DNA of 38,106 nt from TC-15 sp034437275. GTDB lineage: Bacteria > Chloroflexota > Anaerolineae > Aggregatilineales > Aggregatilineaceae. A program made the translations under genes and the position numbers. Under the pieces are notes generated by a model. The model was not told where the DNA came from and ran no database searches. It saw nothing but the letters and a program-made list of their open reading frames with translations. Each line of letters starts with the position of its first letter. Within the stretch, counting starts at the first letter, position 1. This document shows, piece by piece, positions 32,949 through 38,106 of the stretch. The DNA lies in contig DAOTUD010000154.1 in NCBI GenBank assembly GCA_034437275.1, positions 1 to 38,106 of the forward strand. Direction: 5' to 3'.

Positions 32949-34571
32949 ATGAGTTCCCGTACTGTGTCATTTGCCAACCTTAACATCAAGCACGAAATCG
33001 CCCGGCGGCGTACCTTTGCCATCATTTCGCATCCTGACGCAGGCAAGACCACGTTAACCGAAAAGCTGCTGCTCTATGCTGGTGCCGTTGACGAAGCGGG
33101 GGCAGTGCGTGCCCGCAAAAACCAGCGCCGCGCGACCTCCGACTGGATGGCGATGGAACAGGATCGCGGTATTTCTATTACTTCCACTGTCCTCCAGTTT
33201 GAATATCAGGACTATGTCTTCAACTTGCTTGATACACCTGGACACCAGGATTTCAGTGAAGATACCTACCGCACGCTCACGGCGGCGGACAGCGCAGTGA
33301 TGGTGTTGGACAGCGCCAAAGGTATCGAACTGCAAACTCGGAAACTATTCGAAGTTTGCCGCCAGCGCCACCTGCCGATCCTGACCTTCATCAACAAACT
33401 GGACCATCCTGGACGCGACCCACTCGAACTGCTGGATGAAATCGAACAAATGCTGCACATCCAGGTGGCCGCCATGAACTGGCCGATTGGCGACGGTGGC
33501 ACATTTCAAGGAGTGTACGATTTGCAGAAGCATCGCGTGCTGCTCTTTGAGCGTACTGCGCGCGGCAAGTTTCGCGCCCCGGTCCAGGTAGCTGATCTCT
33601 ATGATCCCCAACTGGAAGCTACGATAGGCCAGCGCGCTTACCAGCAGCTACGGGACGATGTGGAACTGCTTATTGGAGCCGGGGTGTCGTTTCAAGAGCA
33701 CGCTTTCTTGAAGGGCGAACTAACGCCCGTGTTTTTTGGCAGTGCCTTGAATAATTTCGGCATTGATCCGTTCCTGGAGGCTCTGATCACCCAGGCCCCA
33801 CCCCCGCGAGCGCGAACAAGTGACCAGGGCGTTATCACGCCCGACAGCGAAGGTTTCAGCGGGTTTGTCTTCAAAATCCAGGCCAACATGGACCCTCGAC
33901 ACCGCGACACCGTAGCTTTCTTGCGGGTTTGCTCGGGCCGCTTCGAAAAAGACATGAGCGTCCACCATCCCCGGCTGGGAGAAACAATCCGGATGGCACG
34001 CCCACACCGATTATTTGCCCGCGACCGCGAAACACTTGAAGTGGCGTTTCCCGGTGATGTGATTGGCTTGAACAGTCCGGGTGTGTTTGCCATTGGTGAT
34101 ACCGTCACCGCTGGTGAAGACTTCGAATATGTGCCGGTTCCGCCGTTTCAGCCGGAGTTCTTTGCCCGGCTGCGCAATCAAAACCTGGAAAAGTACAAGC
34201 AGTTCAACAAGGGCCTGGAGCAGTTTCAGGCGGAGGGTGTGATCCAGGTGCTTTACAGCCCGGGCCAGGTGCGCCGCGAGCCAATTCTGGCGGCAGTGGG
34301 TGAGCTCCAGTTCGATGTTGTCACCGCGCGTCTTACGGCGGAATATGGCGTTGAGACTGTCCTGGACCGCCTGCCGTATACCTCCGCTCGCTGGGTTATC
34401 AGCGACCATCCGGCAGAAAGCATCTCGCCGCCCTCCCAGAGCTTGCGTGCCCGTGACCAGCACGGACAAACGGTGGTCCTGTTTTCGAGCGAATGGGAGA
34501 TGAAGTATTGCTTTGAGAAAAACCCCGGTGTGACCTTTGGCCTGATCCATGAAGCGCGGGCGAGTCAATAA
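32949..34571 (+). CDS. prfC: Peptide chain release factor 3
   Basis: This 540-residue translational GTPase recycles release factors RF1/RF2 from the ribosome after peptide release. The GTP-binding motifs are HPDAGKTT (28-35), DTPGHQD (95-101) and NKLD (149-152). The switch region RATSDWMAMEQDRGISITS is the RF3 type, distinguishing it from EF-G. The ATG at 32949 follows AAAGGA and gives the normal family start; 43 extra codons upstream are not RF3-like. It is a housekeeping gene. Confidence 0.95.
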   Translation: MSSRTVSFANLNIKHEIARRRTFAIISHPDAGKTTLTEKLLLYAGAVDEAGAVRARKNQRRATSDWMAMEQDRGISITSTVLQFEYQDYVFNLLDTPGHQDFSEDTYRTLTAADSAVMVLDSAKGIELQTRKLFEVCRQRHLPILTFINKLDHPGRDPLELLDEIEQMLHIQVAAMNWPIGDGGTFQGVYDLQKHRVLLFERTARGKFRAPVQVADLYDPQLEATIGQRAYQQLRDDVELLIGAGVSFQEHAFLKGELTPVFFGSALNNFGIDPFLEALITQAPPPRARTSDQGVITPDSEGFSGFVFKIQANMDPRHRDTVAFLRVCSGRFEKDMSVHHPRLGETIRMARPHRLFARDRETLEVAFPGDVIGLNSPGVFAIGDTVTAGEDFEYVPVPPFQPEFFARLRNQNLEKYKQFNKGLEQFQAEGVIQVLYSPGQVRREPILAAVGELQFDVVTARLTAEYGVETVLDRLPYTSARWVISDHPAESISPPSQSLRARDQHGQTVVLFSSEWEMKYCFEKNPGVTFGLIHEARASQ

Positions 34572-34659
34572 GACGTCCTCATTGATTTTCAGAATGCCAT
34601 CTATCTGATCTGCAAGTCCGAAAAGCAATCGTTGTTAGTTTATAAGGAAACAGTCCCTC

Positions 34660-36486
34660 ATGCGGTTAGGAATCGATTTTGGCACCACAAACTCAGCCAT
34701 CGCCTTTTATGATGGAAACGAACTGGTGCCGGTCGAAGTTGACTCCCAGAACGAAAATCGTTTCGTTTTACCCTCACTCATCTTTGTGGATCGGGCGTTT
34801 CAGTCTATGGTGGGGACTGATGCGGCTTACCAATACCTGGAACATGAAACCGGGCGGCACATCCGGTGGGAAAAGCGCTACCTGGGCCAGGTCGATATTC
34901 TGGTGGCAGGCACCGGCAGCAGCCCCATCCACTATATCCAGGATGTGCATACCTTGGTGGACGAAGCGGCCAATGGGCGGCTGTTGCAATCGATCAAAAC
35001 GGGTTTGCGCAATCCCGGTTATGAAGGCACACAGATTTTTGAGCGTTTTTTCACCATCAATGAACTGATCGCGTTAATTCTTTCATCGCTCAAGCAGGCT
35101 GCCGAAGAACACTTTCGGCAGAAATGCGATGAGATCGTCCTGGGACGTCCGGTGAAGTTTTCGGATGACGTAACGATCGATCGCCGTGCCGAAGAAATCC
35201 TGTTCTCGGCAGCACACTTTGCCGGTTTTCGCCGTATCTCGTTTGAACAAGAGCCGATTGCTGCCGCCAGGGTACACCACCTGTCAAGTTCGGAACGTCA
35301 TGTGGGATTGGTCTTTGATTTCGGCGGCGGCACGCTCGATCTGACGGTCATCCGCGCTGGTGGACACCAACCGCCAGAGATTCTTTCAACACGCGGCGTG
35401 TTGGTCGGCGGTGATGACCTTGACCGGCGCATTATGGAATCATTGTTGAAGCATTTTGGTAAAGGCCTTGTGATTGATGGGCACCCGCTCCCGGAAAATC
35501 ATCTTGATTTGTTGCTTAACTGGCAGACGATGCCGGAAATCTCCAGGCCGCATAACATGCAGTTCATCCGTGACCTGAAGCAGCTCAAGAGCAGCAACCC
35601 TCAAGCGCTGGAGGCACTGGAAACCCTGGTGAGCCGCAATCTGGGCTTCAAGCTCTTCCGGGAAATTGAGCGGGCCAAGCGCGAGCTATCCACGAAAATC
35701 ATCACCCGATTAGATTTTGAGTATGGCCCGATCAAAATCCGCGAGGTGATTACGCGCAGCGATTTTGAGAAGCTGATCCAGCCGGAGTTGGTCGAGGTTG
35801 AAGCCGGGGTGTGCGCTGTGGTTGCGCAGGCCAACCTGACCCCTTCGGATATTGACGTTGTTCTCAGAACCGGCGGCACATCCAGAGTCCCCGCCTTCGC
35901 TGATATGCTTGCCAATATCTTTGGCCGCGACAGGCTTCAGGACATAGACCCATTCACATCGGTGGTTGGGGGGATGGCCGTGGCCGCTCACGAAAAGACA
36001 AGGCCAGTATCCCATTTCACCTCGCGTTATAAAGGTTTGAAGAACGTCATTCAAAATGTTCGTGCCGAGAGCGGCCAAATGTACAAGCCCTATATCTTGC
36101 GGGTCGGCAAAAAGAGCTATATCGATCGCACATACGAAATCAGCCGCTGTCCGGCCCTGCTCAATGGCCTTCTGGCGCTGCGGACAGCCTTTGCCGACCG
36201 CGATGCAGTCTCAGAGACTCATCTGCAATTTGAGATCACTCAGCCTATGCGTATCTTTGTTGCGTTTGAGGCGGGCGCAGATACACTGCCAGCATGGCTG
36301 AGAAAGTTCCATGCTGAGGATCTTTGCATCCACATCCGGAACGATTTTATGAATGTGGAACGCATTTTGAGGGTCTACAGCAGGGACTTTGAACCCGGCC
36401 AAGTGACGCTGGGCGGCACCAGCGCACCTGGTTATACGAGTAAAACGCCGATTTCCTATCTTGTTGTGATGCAGCGTATCCTTTGA
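34660..36486 (+). CDS. Divergent Hsp70-like ATPase (YegD-like)
   Basis: The 608-residue protein has the Hsp70/actin nucleotide-binding domain: phosphate 1 loop GIDFGTTNSAIAFYDG (4-19), phosphate 2 VFDFGGGTLDLTV (~218-230), VGGDDLDRRI and adenosine loop LRTGGTSRVP (~404-413). The usual linker and beta-sandwich substrate-binding domain of DnaK are not apparent; the last ~150 residues form a different domain, ending PGYTSKTPISYLVVMQRIL. It resembles the YegD group, whose clients are unknown. The ATG follows TAAGGAAAC. The final 57 coding bases are partly duplicated at the end of nhaA. Confidence 0.85.
   Translation: MRLGIDFGTTNSAIAFYDGNELVPVEVDSQNENRFVLPSLIFVDRAFQSMVGTDAAYQYLEHETGRHIRWEKRYLGQVDILVAGTGSSPIHYIQDVHTLVDEAANGRLLQSIKTGLRNPGYEGTQIFERFFTINELIALILSSLKQAAEEHFRQKCDEIVLGRPVKFSDDVTIDRRAEEILFSAAHFAGFRRISFEQEPIAAARVHHLSSSERHVGLVFDFGGGTLDLTVIRAGGHQPPEILSTRGVLVGGDDLDRRIMESLLKHFGKGLVIDGHPLPENHLDLLLNWQTMPEISRPHNMQFIRDLKQLKSSNPQALEALETLVSRNLGFKLFREIERAKRELSTKIITRLDFEYGPIKIREVITRSDFEKLIQPELVEVEAGVCAVVAQANLTPSDIDVVLRTGGTSRVPAFADMLANIFGRDRLQDIDPFTSVVGGMAVAAHEKTRPVSHFTSRYKGLKNVIQNVRAESGQMYKPYILRVGKKSYIDRTYEISRCPALLNGLLALRTAFADRDAVSETHLQFEITQPMRIFVAFEAGADTLPAWLRKFHAEDLCIHIRNDFMNVERILRVYSRDFEPGQVTLGGTSAPGYTSKTPISYLVVMQRIL
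36427..36483 (+). repeat. Repeat copy 1: last 19 codons of Hsp70-like gene
   Basis: This 57-bp stretch aligns without gaps to 37851-37907 with nine differences (~84% identity). Six differences are synonymous in the Hsp70 frame; three change T to S, P to A and Q to K. Here it is the functional C-terminus. Confidence 0.85.
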
Positions 36487-36546
36487 GTGCGATTATCGCA
36501 CGATGACGGTTTTCTGTTTTTACCCTTATCTTAAAAGGACCATCTC

Positions 36547-37893
36547 TTGCGGCCACGGTTCCAAAGAATAGTTGATCGTATTCCTTCATTCCTGGGAACA
36601 AAACCAGAGACAGAAGCCATTGGCGGAATATTGCTGATTACTGCCACGTTCCTCGCGCTCGTTTGGGCAAATTCGCCGTGGTCAGCGGCATATGATCGCC
36701 TCTGGCACACCCAGCTTGGCATCGATATTGGTTCATGGTCGCTGTCAATGTCGCTTCTCCATTGGATCAATGATGGCCTGATGGCAGTCTTCTTTTTTGC
36801 GGTCGGGCTGGAAATTAAACGTGAGTTGGTCGAGGGTCAACTATCGTCTCGACGCCGCGCCAGCCTGCCCGTTGCTGCGGCTCTCGGCGGAATCGTCGTT
36901 CCCGCTGCGATCTACCTCGTCGCAAATGTCAACTCAGAGGGAATCCGAGGCTGGGGCATTCCGATGGCTACCGACCCGGTTTTCATGCTTGGGCTTCTGG
37001 CGCTGCTTGGGCAGGGACTTCCGAACGCCCTCAAGGTCTTCTTGATGACCCTGGCTGTTGTCGATGATATAGGCGCAATCGCCGTTATCGCGCTTGTCTA
37101 TTCCGATTCGGTCGCCATCTTTCCCCTTCTGTTAGGGTTAGTCGCATTCAGCCTGGCTGTTTTGCTCAACCGCGTTGGGATACGCAGACCGCTCCCATAC
37201 ATCGTACTCGGCCTGGGACTATGGTATGCGGCACTCAGCGCCGGTATCCACACCACGGTTGCAGGTGTTTTGCTCGCGCTGACTATTCCCCTGCACGGAC
37301 AGGTGCCCCATGAGCGTTTTAGCCTCGAAATCTCCCGTATTCGCGGGCAGTCTGAAGAACGTCCATCTGAACATACGAGACAGGCTCACCGACGCGATGC
37401 GAAGCGCGATATTCACCAGACACAGAGATTAATCGACAGCGTTCAGTCGCCTGCGGATAGTCTTGAGTACACGCTGCGTCCCTGGGTCACGCTGATTATT
37501 CCGTTTGTGTTTGCCCTCGCTAACGCGGGGATTCGCATCGTGGACGTTGACATCTCGACAGCACTGGGGCACCCTGTTACTGTTGGCATCATCATCGGCC
37601 TGGTGATCGGGAAACCGTTGGGGATCATGCTGTTCACGCGCCTGGCTGTGTTAAGCGGTCAGGCGTCGCTGCCACCCGGCATGAGTTGGCGACAGGTGCT
37701 GAGCGGTGGTGTTCTAGCCGGGATTGGCTTCACCGCGTCGTTTTTTATCTCAACGCTGGCTTTCTCTGCGGACGCGCTGCTGTTACAGGCAAAACTTGGC
37801 ATACTGGTCGCATCAGCGCTGGCAGGAATGATGGGTTGGCTCGTATTACGCCTGGCTATTCGAGCAAAACGGCGATCTCCTATCTCGTCGTGA
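36547..37893 (+). CDS. nhaA: Na+/H+ antiporter NhaA
   Basis: The 448-residue inner-membrane antiporter exchanges Na+ for H+. The transport residues are conserved: Asp143 in ATDPVF, the pair Asp173-Asp174 in AVVDDIGAIAVIA, and the Lys in IGKPLG. The canonical ATDIAF block reads ATDPVF here. A hydrophilic insert (about residues 255-310) and N-terminal extension make it ~60 residues longer than E. coli NhaA. TTG at 36547 is the only start near AAAGGA. The last 15 codons read out of frame through a duplicated Hsp70-like 3' end, so the C-terminus has been altered by recombination, probably harmlessly. Confidence 0.92.
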   Translation: MRPRFQRIVDRIPSFLGTKPETEAIGGILLITATFLALVWANSPWSAAYDRLWHTQLGIDIGSWSLSMSLLHWINDGLMAVFFFAVGLEIKRELVEGQLSSRRRASLPVAAALGGIVVPAAIYLVANVNSEGIRGWGIPMATDPVFMLGLLALLGQGLPNALKVFLMTLAVVDDIGAIAVIALVYSDSVAIFPLLLGLVAFSLAVLLNRVGIRRPLPYIVLGLGLWYAALSAGIHTTVAGVLLALTIPLHGQVPHERFSLEISRIRGQSEERPSEHTRQAHRRDAKRDIHQTQRLIDSVQSPADSLEYTLRPWVTLIIPFVFALANAGIRIVDVDISTALGHPVTVGIIIGLVIGKPLGIMLFTRLAVLSGQASLPPGMSWRQVLSGGVLAGIGFTASFFISTLAFSADALLLQAKLGILVASALAGMMGWLVLRLAIRAKRRSPISS

Positions 37894-37907
37894 TGAAGCG
37901 CATCCTT
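37851..37907 (+). repeat. Repeat copy 2: orphan Hsp70-like 3' end across the nhaA stop
   Basis: In the +2 frame relative to nhaA it encodes PGYSSKTAISYLVVMKRIL, a diverged copy of the Hsp70-like C-terminus; its stop codon is lost and the frame runs to 37985. Nothing upstream of it resembles the rest of that gene. Confidence 0.8.
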
Positions 37908-38019
37908 ATAAATGGCATATTCACAAAAAAACTACAGCGGCAAAATGGACCTAGTACATTAGGGCGCAAAAAGGGCAAGGGATAGGGTAAAATAGGCAAC
38001 CTCAGTCAAGGAGGATACG

Positions 38020-38106
38020 ATGCCTGGTCCTAAACCTGAACCCATCGAATTGAATGATAAAGTGCGGCAAGACTTAAAAAAACTGGTGAATCGCCATACG
38101 ACAAGC
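38020..38106 (+). CDS. IS630-type transposase, N-terminal part
   Basis: The first 29 codons are visible before the window ends. MPGPKPEPIELNDKVRQDL followed by KKLVNRHTTS matches the opening of IS630-family transposases, just before the helix-turn-helix. A consensus AGGAGG lies 5-10 bp upstream. The element's left end probably lies around 37950-37970 (near GTACATTAGGGCGC). Confidence 0.65.
   Translation, partial: MPGPKPEPIELNDKVRQDLKKLVNRHTTS

Noticed and set aside
37686..37985. 99-codon frame overlapping the nhaA end as a separate gene
   Set aside because: Its first half is shadow of nhaA; only the 57-bp segment is meaningful, as a fossil of the Hsp70-like 3' end.

Overview
This window looks like chromosomal DNA of a moderately GC-rich free-living bacterium. 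Chloroflexota (Anaerolineae-like) is the best guess, from the style of the CUT1 and Opp transporters without ATPases, the OFA-type MFS protein, the SPASM remnant and the transposase families. This is inference; there is no rRNA or marker gene. I saw no rRNA, convincing tRNA or CRISPR array.

Region 1 (1-9.35 kb, + strand) is a glycan locus. A LacI-type repressor has a perfect 14-bp operator on its own promoter. It is followed by a CUT1 sugar ABC importer (binding protein and two permeases, no ATPase), a large secreted protein with an alpha/alpha-barrel-like region and a CBM9-like domain, a YesL/DUF624 membrane protein and a GH130 glycoside phosphorylase. The likely substrate is a mannose-containing oligosaccharide. 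About 0.7 kb of decayed transposase pieces from three families follows.

Region 2 (10.1-25.7 kb) is the most interesting. A divergent pair of operons fires from overlapping promoters near 15.78 kb. Leftward: a FrlB-like sugar-amine deglycase, HyuA, HyuB and a GntR/UTRA regulator. Rightward: Opp-type permeases, a binding protein, a FrlD-like PfkB kinase and a Gfo/Idh/MocA oxidoreductase. A second Opp-type importer follows, bracketed by inverted remnants of one integrase-type transposase. Together this reads as import, phosphorylation and cleavage of Amadori (fructosamine) or opine-like compounds. The HyuAB pair suggests an added ATP-dependent lactam- or hydantoin-opening step.

Region 3 (26.0-31.4 kb) is a putative ArsR regulon for redox, sulfur or metalloids. 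Leftward it encodes ArsR and a CxxC thioredoxin-like protein, then an ArsP-type permease, a rhodanese and a TauE/SafE protein. Rightward it encodes a ferredoxin, a degraded CxxC protein, an Fe-S domain protein and a zinc-ribbon protein, ending in a radical-SAM SPASM remnant. Three copies of an 18-bp element (TATTC-N8-GAATG) sit before the three transcription units.

Region 4 (31.5-38.1 kb, + strand) holds an MFS transporter, peptide chain release factor 3, a divergent Hsp70-like ATPase, an NhaA antiporter and the start of an IS630-type transposase. The last 57 coding bases of the Hsp70-like gene are repeated, in another frame, across the 3' end of nhaA.
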